Source of the DNA: Fratercula arctica
Lineage: Eukaryota; Chordata; Aves; Charadriiformes; Alcidae
DNA: 64,000 nucleotides
Reading direction: 5' to 3'
Assembly: GCA_947846985.1 (NCBI GenBank)
Contig: CANTUZ010000001.1
Coordinates: forward strand, 111,927,757-111,991,756
The position numbers and the translations under genes were made by a program. The notes under the pieces were generated by a model that worked only from the letters and a program-made list of their open reading frames with translations, made no database searches and was not told where the DNA came from. Below are positions 13,375 to 24,960 of this stretch, one piece after another. Position 1 is the stretch's first letter; every line of letters begins with the position of its first letter.

Positions 13375-15607
13375 ATCATACAGGGATGTAATTTTTAAAC
13401 AGATGTTATCTCTAACAGACTGTAAGTGGCTACAATACGCAAGAAAACTGACTAGCTTAAATTCTTTGAGGGATTGTTGATGACTGCTGTTAAGGACTGC
13501 TTTTTCTTAACTTCTTTATTTAACACAATATTGATAATGGTGAAAATCTAATCCATGGTGAATTCACATGGTTGAACTAACATTGATTCAAAACCCCAGT
13601 ATCTGCTGCTAAGCATTATACTAGAAAGTATCCCATCTCTCTTCTGCTACAACAGAAAAAGCCATGCAGTTTGGACAAGCCCTGGGGGAGGGAGAGGAAT
13701 CCCGTGCCAAAATAAATAAGCAGATTCCCTATTTTATTAGTCAGTGTTCCATAAGGCCACATCTACTTAAAGGTTTCCTTGCTTAGAAATGGCACACCCT
13801 CACATGCTTACTTTATTCAAATATGAACTCCATTTTAACATGAAAGCAAATTTTAAAAAAAATCATCTTTTCAGGTGACAGTTCTATTTAGGTGCAGCAC
13901 GACAGTATTCTACATGTTTTCTGTGGTTCACATAGCACTGTCATATGACTGATATCATTGCCTAATACACCAATAAAAAAAGGGGACAGGCCTTTTTCTG
14001 ATTTTAAACACGAGTCCTTTTTAATAATTTTATTTAGTTCACTTCACGGAAAAAAAGTCACACTTGTGACTTAAGCAGAAAATTTTTTTTAGAGCAGTTT
14101 TATAAAATAATAGAACTCTGAAAAAATAGTCATGACTTGAGTAGCTCTTTCATATAATTTATGTAGGTTTTCACTAATTGACAGAAAGAGGAATTGGTAA
14201 TTAATTTTTTTAAGATTGAACAGAGAGCGAAGAAAACTTAATGAAATAATTTAGAACTCATCATGGTAATGCTGTATCTCTCAACTAGGAAGCAGAAATA
14301 GTGTACATAATATCAAGGGGTTGCCTGATGGGATGTGTTTTATTAGCCATTGTTCGTTTCACTACCGGGTGGCCACATTCTCATTTTTGTTTAGAGTCCT
14401 TAAACTTCCTGCAGATTTAAAAGGCAGGAAATAAAATACAGGCTAGATCAGTTACCATGGAGGAACTGCCTGTTCAGTGATATTCAAGGGAAATTTAATG
14501 GAGCCCAAGAATACCATGACTGGACATGTGTAACACAAATGGTACCACCATAGGAGCATGAAGACAGCAGCTGTCTGCTGTAGAGACAAATTATTTTCAT
14601 TGCGTAGATTTGGCTAAGTTGCAATTACTCAGTTACTCTGAGTGAAGACAAAAAAAAACCCCAATAATTCAAACTAGTGTTTCATCTTTGCCACTCTCCT
14701 TTCATCTCCCAAACTTCACAACTTCTGAGTTTTTTTCCTCGCATCCAAGCTGTCAGTGATATATTTTAAAATGAGTAGCTTGAAATGTTTGGCTACCTGG
14801 GGCCATAAACCCAGCAGGTCAGCGACACTGTTGGGGGACTTTCCATGGCTTTTACTGGAATTAAAACAAAACAATCAGGAGGAAAGCATCATGGGTATAG
14901 CGATAACTTATTAGTTCTAACACACGTATCCCTGCAGATCACAGCGACCTCAATCTGCTTAAAAAATGGCTCCTTGGGCTAGCCAATCTTCCTATTAAAT
15001 AGGTTGGCCTTCCCTGGAGCTGAGATCTGCCTCCTTCTGCATGGATTATTATAACAGCACAGGCAGTATTTTGTGCTCTGACAATTTCCAAATAAAAATC
15101 AGTCCTACAAAGGCTGAGATTGTTTATTTTTCCTTAGGGCATTCAGTTGTTCTGATTAGGGACAGAGCAGAAGAAAAGCTGGATATTAAAACAGCAAAGC
15201 TGTTGTGAACCTGAGGTGTTATTTTTAGTTTAATTAACAATAGAGGAAGACACATAAATGAAAATAAATCACATTACACTTAAGATATGCAGACAAGGAT
15301 ACACTATGTGACCTGCTAGGAAAGATCTCTGTGATAAAGACACAGAGGTAGTGAGAAATACATCCTGCATATCTCCGGAGTAGGAAAATGGGGGGAAAAA
15401 AAAAGTAGTCTATTATAATTTATAACACTGCTATCCAACTTATTAACTGTGTAGCTTATTCAAAAGAGACACTTTAAGCTATTTCAAGCTTATAAGTTAC
15501 TAGCAAAACCAAAGATACTTTGTTCACATCCCATAAATCTCCCCATCTTCCATAGTTGCAGAAACACCAAAATGAGTGAATGCATGTATGTACACATCAA
15601 CCACCTT

Positions 15608-16198
15608 TCATAGAATCACAAAATGGTTCAGGTTAGAAGGGACCTCAGAGGTCATCTAGTTCCAGCCCTCCCACCAGATCAGATTGCTCTTGAAACTTCT
15701 AGGGATGGGGCATCTGCAACTTCTCTGGACAATTTGTGCCAGTGCCTCACCACCCTCACAGGAAAGAATTTATTCCTAGCATCTAATCTAAATCTCCCCT
15801 CTTTCAGTTTAAAACTGTTACCCCTTGTCCTATTGCTACAGTCCCTTATAAAGAGTCCCTCCCCACCTCTCCTGTAGGCCCCCTTTAGGTACTGGAAGGC
15901 TGCTGTAAGGTCTACCCAGAGCCTTCTCTTCTCCAGGATGAACAACCCCAACTTTCTCAGCCTGTCCTCATAGCAGAGGTGCTCCATCCCTCTGACCATC
16001 TTCATGGCCCTCTGCTGGACCCGTTCCAACAGGTCCATGTCCTACTTGTGCTGAGGACTCCAGAGCTAGACACAGTACTCCAGGTGGGGTCTCACCAGAG
16101 TGGAGTAGAGGAGCAGAATCACCTCCCTTGACCTGCTGGCCACAGTTCTTTTGATGCAGCCCAGGATGTGGTTGGCTTTCTGACTTTCACACTTACCT
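15608..16198 (-). mobile_element. CR1 LINE copy, 5'-truncated
   Basis: Minus-strand CR1. Its 3' terminus lies at 15608 (CATAGAATCACAAAATGG, a decayed form of the CR1 octamer repeats) and the body runs to about 16198, where similarity fades after the GGATGTGGTTGGCTTTCTG block. The minus-strand frame 16038-15679 is open for 119 codons and carries the CR1 ORF2 C-terminal region: LLERVQQRAMKMVRGMEHL, then FILEKRRLW, then a TRGN block and FFPVRVVRHWHKLSREV. CR1 copies are normally 5'-truncated because target-primed reverse transcription stops early. Several substitutions and the degraded terminus point to a moderately old copy. It has no ORF1 and no complete reverse transcriptase, so it is inactive. 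Confidence 0.95.
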
Positions 16199-16534
16199 TT
16201 TTCCTTGGAGCTTCTGGGAAATGGAAGGAAGAAGATCTCAGACTACTCACACATTCCAGATTGTTGGAAATTGACATGAAGAAATTTTTTTTTTTTCCAG
16301 CCCATCAGGGGTACAACCTAGCAGGTTTATACCACATCACTTAAAGGTCACATTTAAAACTCTAAGCAGACATTCCAACCACTAAATAGGAACCCCTAGG
16401 TTTCATCCCCAAAATTAGACTCCCCTCATAGCTGTACTTATACAATCTTTACCTCAAAAACCTTCTTTTCTACCAGAATAACCTCCAGTTCCTTTTTATA
16501 ACCTCATTGGGGTCAACAACAGCACCTGCTTCTA

Positions 16535-16590
16535 TGGCTCAGTGGTAATTACCTTGCACCTGCACACAGAGTTCAAGCTCCTGATATCAG
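16535..16590 (+). repeat. Possible tRNA-derived SINE remnant
   Basis: TGGCTCAGTGGTAA at 16535-16548 resembles a tRNA A box (TRGCNNAGYNGG). AGTTCAAGCTC at 16570-16580 resembles a B box (GGTTCRANNCC). The boxes are about 35 bases apart, shorter than in a functional tRNA, and no complete cloverleaf can be drawn. An old tRNA-derived SINE or tRNA pseudogene is possible; chance is not excluded. Confidence 0.3.
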
Positions 16591-17487
16591 AATGACTCAA
16601 GAGAGGAGTCCTGTGTTACTGGGCAGGGTTTTCAAGTTTGCCCTGCTACAAACAGCTAATGCATATTATCAAGTTTCCTATTAGATCCTAATTTTATAGG
16701 CTAGATTAGATAAATGTCAGAATGTTATTCTTATGCTTATGAATTATTCAGCATTTCTTACGGTAAAACTATTATTGGCACCACTGCGACCTGAAAGTAG
16801 TTTAATTTTTGAAAGACTATAAATGAATTTACCTCTATCTGAATATTTCTTTGATTTTTCATAAGTATCACCATTCACATTTCATGAAAATGTTAAATAC
16901 AACAGAAAGCAAACAAGTCTGTTTTGTACTGGAGGTGCACATAAAACTGTACATGAATTACTAAACACTGATTTTTAGAACAGAATAATCAAAGCTTATC
17001 TGAAAAGGCATGCAGAACCAGAAGTAATATTTAGTCTCAGCCAGATTCTAATTCTGGTACTCTGTCTTTGCTTTTACCCTTTCAATTGTGGTTGAACTAT
17101 TTATTTGCATAAATTTTTTTTGTCATCTTTTTGTTGCTTTCTGTGAAATTATGAACATACAGATCTCCGTTTTATAGATAAGTTTGTCATTAAGAATAAT
17201 TTTATGCAAGGCTTCAATATGTGTACAGGAACTGATTGAATGCTTTCAAATACTTCACCTTTGCTAATCCCTAGAACTGTTTGTAATTGCCATGACTAAT
17301 CCCAGCTAGTCACTTGGGATTATTTCTGCTTCCTAACCGAGTGAATCCTGAGCATTCAAAGAATACTCTCAACTCATTGGATATTAATATTAGCAAAATT
17401 GTTTAGCACCATAATTGACCCAGGCTCACAAACTCAGAGAAACTTTCTGTTGTGTGACTTCAGAAACCAAGCTTAAATGCATCATTT

Positions 17488-17516
17488 GGGGTCGGGGTAG
17501 GGAGGAGGCAGAGGGG
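17488..17516 (+). repeat. G-rich patch, possible G-quadruplex
   Basis: Four G runs (GGGG, GGGG, GGG, GGGG) at 17488-17491, 17494-17497, 17500-17502 and 17513-17516 fit a G-quadruplex with one long loop. Confidence 0.5.
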
Positions 17517-17641
17517 AAAACAACACAGAAAGAAGAGTAGTTGCATCTTTTATGAGCCCACTCCACAGGACCCCAAGACAATCCAAAATAGCAGAAGCTA
17601 AACACCTTTTCAATATTACTACAGAAAAATTCAGTTACAGC

Positions 17642-17712
17642 AGCAGGAGGAGGGATGGAGAAGTTTTAGCCACAGATGAACAAAAAGTGACCCTTAGCAC
17701 TTAGGAAAAGAA
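17642..17712 (+). repeat. Left arm of 71-bp inverted repeat
   Basis: This 71-base segment is the reverse complement of 18945-19015 at 68 of 71 positions, with no gaps. The three differences leave a perfect core of about 38 bases, centred on GAAGTTTTAGCCACAGATG. Beyond both ends the similarity stops abruptly. It does not resemble CR1, MIR or the LTR found in this window. It could be terminal inverted repeats of an unknown 1.37-kb element, two copies of a dispersed repeat, or an inverted local duplication. No target-site duplication was seen outside the arms. Confidence 0.95.
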
Positions 17713-18944
17713 GGCTCTTTTCCTAGCAGAAAAATAGTAAAACCAGCCTGCAACTCAGTAACAAACTGCTTAAGAAGACCAATTTTAAATTACACCTATT
17801 AGCAAAGGAACAACAGCTAGAACGTTTCCAGCCAGCTGTATGTAATGGTAAAGCAAAGAGCTATAAAATGAACTGGCAGCTGTCACCTTAGCTGTTGTCA
17901 AGTACTAGCTGATAGTCCGCCACAAAACAAAGCACTGTAGGTTTTTTGTGGTTTTAATAGACTTTCTTTTCCATAATTAGTTGGAACTAACTGACTGAAA
18001 CACTAAAACAATCTATCAGGCTAAGCAACAAAATAAAGATTAATAGACCAGCCTACCCCTCTTCTCTTTTGCCTTAGCCATTTCTCCTACCATTTCAGAA
18101 ATACTTATTTCTTGAAGATGAAATCAATTCTATTTATTCCTAGAAATAAAGGTATTCTTACCCATACCATAGAACTATTCATAATGCTTTCACATTCTTA
18201 AGAAACAGCAAAACCCCCACGAACCACCACCAACCCTACAAAAATCATCTGAAGCCACAGCTATAACAACGCCAGATGCTGCATATCCTGTTTAGGTCAC
18301 TTTTCATCTGTAACTCCAGAGACATTACTACTACTGGAACTCCTTCTTGATCAAAACAGTAGTTTTAGTGCCAAACTCTTCTATTTCAAGCACAGATATG
18401 ATTAAAAAGGCCTATATTTTTAGTTAAGGATTGTTCTGAAACCCTGTTTCCAGTCTTATATATGTATATGAATTTCTGCAGATTTAATAAAGTTGAGAAA
18501 AATACATTTACACTTACAAAAAAACCCAAACCATAAATGAAGGAACTTCACTGATAGTAAATAAAGAACAATAGCTTGAAAATTTTGAAGAGAAACCCTG
18601 AAAGCTTCAATTTGGTCCAAAGTACTTGCTATTATTTGGGCAGGAAACAAGGGGAGAGAGAAATATAGAGCGACTACTATGAGTCATCTTTACTGTGGTT
18701 CAGAGACTATGCCATGCATCTGGCAGGCAAGGAAGAATAGAATTTTATGGCAGTGGCAGAAAAATGCAAAGCAATATGAAGCCAACAGACAGATCATTTA
18801 ATAAACTCATATTGTAAAATAATTGAAAACCACTCTGAAACGAGGAGTCCCCTCCAGTTTACTGCTAATACGCCACAGTTTCACTGCAGAGAAGTTGAGG
18901 TACAGCTGCATACACTGCAGTAATGCTGTCATTCCTGTTGTATT
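17713..18944. other. Spacer between inverted-repeat arms
   Basis: 1,232 bases of AT-rich sequence between the arms of the 71-bp inverted repeat. No frame longer than about 65 codons lies wholly inside it and none resembles a transposase. If the arms are the ends of a non-autonomous transposon, this would be its interior. Confidence 0.5.
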
Positions 18945-19015
18945 TTCTTTTCCTATGTGCTACGGGTCACTTTTTGTTCATCTGTGGCTAAAACTTCTCC
19001 ACCCCTCCTCCTGCT
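18945..19015 (-). repeat. Right arm of 71-bp inverted repeat
   Basis: Reverse-complement partner of 17642-17712 (68/71 identical). A plus-strand frame of 97 codons (18823-19116) crosses the arm, but its translation is not recognisable and the frame is probably chance. Confidence 0.95.
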
Positions 19016-19890
19016 TCCTAAACACTTTTTACACAAATAACAAGAAAAAGAAATTTATGAACAGAAGAGAAATACTTAGCACTGGAAGAGGGCAAATGAA
19101 AAAACACTCAGTATGAACCTGCTGAAAATTCTATATTTAGGAGCAGCCTAAACATCTCACAAATTTAGATGAATTTTGTTAAACGAAGATTATTCTCCTA
19201 ATACTTAGTCATAGGTGGCTGCCTGAACAATGCTAACCCTATCTCCCCTAGGACACATCTCATGGTAAAATCGACTTGGCTACAAGAGGAACCCATCTCT
19301 GTCTCAGTCCGTACCTCGCTTTGCTTGCCTGGCTCGCCTGTCTGCTAACCCACACGCTGCCAAACACTAGTGTGCCCAGCATGAGCTGATTTTCCATCAG
19401 TTCTGACTGTAAGTAGCTTCAGTTGTGAAAAGACCAGAAAGGAGACCAGAAGATGTCTGACACAAGATTTAAAAGCCACCTGACAAAATTACTTTATACT
19501 GTAAAAGGCTGAGGTCTCTCCAGTTTTAGATAAAAAATATCAGCCACGGTAGGAACAGCAACCACAGCCAACAGAAGAAAGGTAGACAGGCTGTTGACCA
19601 GCAAGCGTTTGAGGCAAGTCTATGCACGTAGAGACTGATGAGAGGAGATTATGTGTTTTTTGAAGACTGACATAGAAAGCATGTGTGTCCTTTTATTATG
19701 CAAATATCAAATACGGCAGACACAACTATTTTCAAAGCAAACTGATGTAGCCACACAATTGCCGCGTTCAACATCTGGTTTATTCTCCTGTTTACTCCCC
19801 AAAACTGAACTGTACAACTAACACATGCTTTCAAATGCACTGAGGAATTCAGATGAAATAAAAAATATCTATGGCCTTACCACCTAGCCT
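19016..19890. other. Unique sequence, no gene
   Basis: No gene, repeat family or RNA gene recognised. Confidence 0.5.
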
Positions 19891-20060
19891 TTAGAGGCAG
19901 CTTGGGTTCCTTATGACCGAGGGACAGAGGTATCTCCTGCCGCCTCCCGAAGCAGGGGAAGAGCGCCTTCCCCTGATGTGGGTGCTGATGGATGCGCCCG
20001 GGAAGCTGAGCCCTGCCTTCCAGCTGCGCCACCTTGGGTCACTGGCCAGGCCCATGGCTG
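19891..20060. other. Small GC- and CpG-rich patch
   Basis: About 170 bases much richer in G, C and CpG than the surroundings: roughly eight CpG in 130 bases, in CpG-poor DNA. It holds a perfect 9-bp stem, CAGGGGAAG (19953-19961) with CTTCCCCTG (19967-19975). Frames are open on both strands (19913-20098 plus, 61 codons; 20079-19891 minus, 62 codons), which GC-rich DNA allows by chance. No product is recognised. It could be a small regulatory element, an exon-like fragment or an unidentified repeat. Confidence 0.4.
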
Positions 20061-21619
20061 CAGTTGTAGATGGGGACAATCAAGAGATTTCCTATTAGTG
20101 CTCAGCTTCTCAAGTTAAAGCCAAGGTGGGGAGAAGCTGCGGTATTGTCTGACCCTGGGGGTAATGCCCACTGAGCAGCTGGGGAGCAGGAGATGGATGC
20201 TGTTGGAGTCGGCAAAAGCTCTTTTAAACTCTCTCTACCACCTGGAGAGTTTTACAGAACAAAGAAACAACACAAACTTTTGGTGGGCAGCTTTTCAGTG
20301 TTACAAGCATAAAAAGGCACCTACGTTTGCCTCAGAGTTTCCACAGTGTTCAGTTTTGCCTCAACCCAGCAAAATATTCCAGTGAACCATCCCATCAAAA
20401 CAGCTCAGCTAAAAATGCTGAAAGCTAATCTCCTGGCTAAGTACTTCACTAGATTCCAGTTTAGTGTAACTGTAAGTATCGCAAGTGATTAAAAAATACA
20501 GAGCATGAACAAAAAACAAATACATGCAACGGTATGTAGAGCGTTAGGTTTCATGAAAATGTAGATGTTCAATGCACAGATAAGATGATTAAAAATGGAA
20601 AAGACAGCCTGGGCATAAATATATATGGTAACTGCACAACAGTAACTGACAATAGTGGATCTATTTTACAGAACATTTAAATCAGCAAAAAGACAAGATA
20701 CAATATTTAAATGAGTCTTTATCATAAAACGTATCTTGAAAGTTCTGTGGAATAATAATATCAGCTAGGGTATACTTTAAAGATTGTAATTGGACTTTAT
20801 CCCAGAAAAGACTAAATAAATTGAAATATGTTTTATATCATTGTGCATATTCTTTTGTGATAAAAATAGCTTTATATTACTTAGCAGTTCAAAAAACTGT
20901 GCAACAAGGGAATAATAATAAAGGAAAAGAAGCAATCAAAATAAGAAAGGGGGGAGATTTCTTGTACCCCCCTGCAAAAGAAGTATTAAATTACCTCTGT
21001 GAATAATTTCAAAGACTTGAATAAGCTGCGCATATCTCCCAGATGACTCTTGGAAAAAATTCAAGAATTGTCTCAAACACTTGTAGAAAGCATATAAGAC
21101 AGTTTTTTTTAATCTCAAACATAAAAATGTGCGAACTACAATATTTACTGAATGCAGTTTTGTCAGATAGCCCTCTAAGAGAATCCTACACTAGTATAAT
21201 ATCAAAAGTCTGTAGTCCATGAAATTTCTTCAGTAAACTGAAGAGCCTCCCCAACACGCACATTCCTTCACACAGTGTTCAACAAGAAAAAATTCTTAGC
21301 AGGTATTCAAGGCTTCTGAACAGGACAAAATTCAATACCTGTAAAAGAGATGTAATCTACCTTCCTCTATTCCAAAATCACTTACAAAAAGGACCAGTTT
21401 CACTACTGTGTGGCAGTTGTTCTCTGTCTTCCCAGACAAGAAATTTTTTTTTTCATACATTGAACATACACAAGCAAATGAAGAACTTAATCTCAGAAGT
21501 GTTTAAAATTATGTTAGCTATGAGGTTTTTAACTTGAGTATTTCTAACTCAAAAGGAGGCGAAAAAAATAAGAGGTATGTATACATATGATATTTTACAG
21601 ACGTATATTTAGATGTTTT

Positions 21620-21664
21620 ATAAACACTTGGAAGTGTTTCATAAAGCACTTGGAAGTATGTTTT
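21620..21664 (+). repeat. Imperfect tandem duplication, about 21-24 bp unit
   Basis: ATAAACACTTGGAAGTGTTT (from 21620) is followed at once by ATAAAGCACTTGGAAGTATG (from 21641). The first unit also contains a palindrome, AAACACTT, GG, AAGTGTTT, at 21622-21639. Confidence 0.75.
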
Positions 21665-22256
21665 ATATGCAGACACACAGACACAATAAGTGTTTTCCAT
21701 ATATTCTTTGCATGTTCTCTCTGGTGGAGAGAGGAAAAAGCTTTTTAATTTTCCTCTGTTATTTTGTATTAAAGAGTTATTTCAGCACAGGAAACAGTCT
21801 TCTCAAAGGCCACTGGAGCAGGATTTCCATCTTCAATCTGGACTGGAAGTCAGTTCTAAAACTGTTTCTGAGCAGATGATCAGTTCAAGCAGAAGGCAGG
21901 CTGCTATAAATTGTACTAGGATGAGACCAGAGATGACATTTAAGGGCTTGAAATGTTTATTAGGCATGGAGAATGATTTTTTAGTGTGGTCCAAAGGATC
22001 TGCGTCACCTGCAGGCAGAAAAGGTGAGGAAGTTGCACAGGTCCATGCAGCAGTCATGGGGAAAGGAGGTGGAGAGTGGTACCAGGGAGGCCTAAAGAGC
22101 TACCAGCTTTTGAGTTGTGGTAGATTTTGATGCCAGCACTTTTCCTCTTCTTGTTATGCTGGCAGTCTACAAACCTGGTCTTTTGTCTTTACTCATATAT
22201 GGTCTTAAGCTTTTCTAAAACTACAGATATAGAAACATAACTCTAATTTCCATTCA

Positions 22257-22298
22257 CCTTTCCTTTCTTTTCTCCCCTTTCCTTTCTTTCTTTTCCTC
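22257..22298 (+). repeat. Pyrimidine (CTTT-rich) tract
   Basis: About 42 bases almost only C and T, with repeats of CCTTT, TTTC and CTTTC. This is typical polypyrimidine low-complexity DNA. Confidence 0.8.
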
Positions 22299-23943
22299 AA
22301 AACATAAACACAAAGCCCCAAAGCATTCATATAAACAGCACACACAAATGCACTTGGGTATTCATTCATTACTCACACTGCCTCGTATTTTCTCACCTCA
22401 ATAGGTGATATGATAGTTATCTAGATGTCAGCTTGTACTTTCTCCTCTTTTTGTCCCCCTTCGATACATGCACGCCCATACACAAAGGAATGGCATAGCT
22501 GCTGAATATTTGCTTTTCCACTTACATCACTATAAATAAAAAGTTGCGCTAAATAAACTGCTGAGTGCTATTCCCATGAGGATGCATTTTTTACAGTTAC
22601 CATGATCTTGAATCTTTCCATGCCAGCGTGATACTGAAACAGCGTTTCTCATGGGGAAAGCCACAACTTTTTCTTTTTGAAAATGCCCATTTTTACAGGA
22701 CATACTAAATGCCATTAAGTTACTCAAGGGGTTAATAAACCTCAGAATCCCTTGCCTTGTCTAGAATGAAGTGGCATAATGACTTCACTGATGAGTTTTT
22801 TTCCTGTAAAGGGGAACATTAGAAAACACACAGGAGAGAAATGAATGCATGCCCTAAACCCCTAACCAGCACTTTCAGTGCCTTTATAGTGTACCTGAGA
22901 GCATATTAGGAAAATAAAGAATCTTCAATTCACTGACTTAAAATTATTTTTCCCTTCTCTCTATTGACTTTAAGACTGAATATTAAGAACTTTAAATTAT
23001 ATTTTAAATACAAGGCTTAAAAACTAATTTACCATATTCCTATCAGATAGCAGATAAAGTCTGTAGCTCAGCCGTAGATAACAGTTTCCAAGGACAATAC
23101 CTATGCCCAAAGCTTTCCAAAGGTATAACATGAAGGATACAACAGAGGAGGTGATATACATCAGGCTATTTGTCCCTGGACCCTTTCCTTTCAGCTTCAG
23201 GCCAGCTATGTATCTGATGAATCCGAAATCCTGTCATCCGCTTGCGAGTGTCATAAGCGCTAACATATACGGATTGCTGCAGCCTTCTTTCTGTGCCAGT
23301 GCCATAGTTATCTCAGTTCAGGGACTCTGAAAGAATCACAGAGGAGACAGATAACTATATTTAAGCCTTAGGAATTGCCATCTTTGTGAGGGGTAGCCTC
23401 ACTTTCCCATCAGAGATAAAAGGGACATGGCAACCTGTTCTGAGACAAGCAAAACTGCAAGGACCAGAAGGTAAAAGCTGGAATAGCGTGAGAAATCTAC
23501 AGAGATGTCTTGTAAAAGCACAAAAGTATTGAGAGCATCGATAAATCCCTAAAGCTGGCAACTCTAGTTCAATGGAGCCATGCCAGCCTACTCCAGCTGA
23601 GCGTCAGGCCTGCGCTCTTTGCAAACAGATATAAACATCCTATTAAATCAAACCTTCTCCTTGCTGTGCTGTTACAGCTAAGAACTTTTCTCAGTAGGCA
23701 ACACCCTGCTCATGCTGAATATAGAGTTTTAGAGACACACTACCTAGGTACTTTCTGCCTGAGAGTGGAATCTTCTCTCCCCGGCCTCTTGTCACTCTAA
23801 GCACCTGCTGCCACTGCAGCAAGCACCTCATGCTTTGTATTTCTCTGCTTCCTGATGTATTATTTTTGTTACCTCCGCCACTAGCGTATGCCTCAACTGT
23901 CTTCACAACAGTAAACAATCAAAGGGCTTGGGCTTTTTTAATA

Positions 23944-23972
23944 GCATTAAAATTAAAGCTATTAAAATTAAA
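23944..23972 (+). repeat. Short AT-rich tandem duplication
   Basis: GCATTAAAATTAAA is followed by GCTATTAAAATTAAA, two nearly identical units of 14-15 bases. Confidence 0.7.
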
Positions 23973-24846
23973 TTAATTCCCATTTCCACCTTTTGAACAG
24001 CAGTGTGCCAGCAAATGATTGAGCCTATGCATTTCAGCTTTCAGGGTGGCCAACCTCTTCCTGAAGTTTATTTTCTAGCCCATATACAATCTGTCATGCT
24101 TTGATCCATCGCGAAAAGTTTGACAGCATGACGAGGTGTCCCTCTGCATCTCAGCTGTAATTGCTCAGAATTTTGCTTAATCAGGAAATCCTCAGTACCT
24201 GTCAGGCCAAAGTCAGGGCAGGATGCTGCACCAGGTGACAAGGGTCATCTGTTTCTCTCTGACTGCTTGATATTAACACAGGAGACAGTCTCATATTACT
24301 AGATGTGCTGCATTGGCAGAGAGATAATAAAGCTTGCTATAGACTCTAGAATTCTCTTTGGGTCTCAAGTAACAGGCTTGCTGAAAGTGGTTCACCTTAT
24401 TTTTTAATATTTTATAGCTGCATAAAAAGTGCCAGATGCTGTTTAGAAACTGGACTTAGAGCTAACCACTCAATCAGCAAAAAAAGGAAATTGAAACGGC
24501 TTTTATTTAGCAGCTGCCAATATAAAGGAAAAACCCTAAACAAAACAGCTACACACATGATATAATTTGGGTACAGAGCCACTGTTAAAGTGACATACTC
24601 AGAACATTTCCCATTCAATTTGAGATGGCAGGTATTGTATTTTACATACAACAGACTTATTTTCTGGTCGAGACAGCTTTTTCCTCGTGTCAGTGGAATA
24701 GATGCTTGACCACCTGTTCTCAAAATTGAAATGTTTCATTAAAGAAACACGCTCATTATCTACCGTGCAGAAGATACGCTGTATTAGCTGCAAACTTGGA
24801 AGAGAGCGTGAAGAAAGACAGTGAAACAATTAGCTACAAAGTGAAG

Positions 24847-24960
24847 ACCGAAAATGTAATATTTCTGGATTTTGCTAAACATTTGATACGGTGCTGCACA
24901 GAAATTTATTTGAAAAAAAAAAAAAATTCAAAATTAGCTCAGAAAAAATATTGTCTCTTT
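24847..24960 (+). mobile_element. Old CR1-like LINE fragment (RT motif A)
   Basis: The plus-strand frame from 24853 reads NVIFLDFAK, and after one lost base at about 24879/24880 the next frame reads FDTVLH. Together they match reverse transcriptase motif A of CR1-type LINEs (YLDFxKAFDTVxH), including the catalytic Asp in LDF. After an A-rich stretch the original frame resumes with SKLAQKKY, similar to the SKL segment that follows motif A in CR1. The flanks are too decayed to follow. I read it as an ancient, inactive CR1-like copy much older than the six clear ones. A chance resemblance is possible because only about 25 residues are involved. Confidence 0.5.

Larger units (their letters stand above)
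12515..15607. other. Unique sequence, no gene
   Basis: No gene recognised. It holds an exact 14-bp direct repeat CTTCTGAAAGGACA at 12714-12727 and 12737-12750, the poly-C run at 13354, and a short palindrome (AAGTCACA, two bases, TGTGACTT) at 14055-14072. Confidence 0.5.
16199..17641. other. Unique sequence, no gene
   Basis: No gene recognised. It includes a possible tRNA-like SINE remnant near 16.53 kb and a G-rich patch at 17488-17516, both listed separately. Confidence 0.5.
20061..24844. other. Unique sequence, no recognised gene
   Basis: No gene is recognised in these 4.8 kb. The longest frame of the whole window lies here (21690-22130, plus, 146 codons); it shows no domain, signal peptide or coiled coil that I can identify. 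Small tandem and inverted repeats at 21620-21664, a pyrimidine tract at 22257-22298 and a 15-bp AT repeat near 23944 are the only structures. Confidence 0.5.

Noticed and set aside
14661..14674. 14-mer CCAATAATTCAAAC shared with 30858-30871
   Set aside because: Several shared 14-mers are expected by chance in 64 kb, and the similarity does not extend on either side.
15679..16038. 119-codon minus-strand ORF as a host gene
   Set aside because: The translation is the CR1 ORF2 C-terminal region.
16535..16590. Functional tRNA gene
   Set aside because: The A and B boxes are too close and no acceptor stem or anticodon arm can be formed.
17642..19015. Calling the 71-bp inverted repeat a known DNA transposon
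   Set aside because: No target-site duplication, no transposase frame and no familiar terminal motif; kept only as an unassigned inverted repeat.
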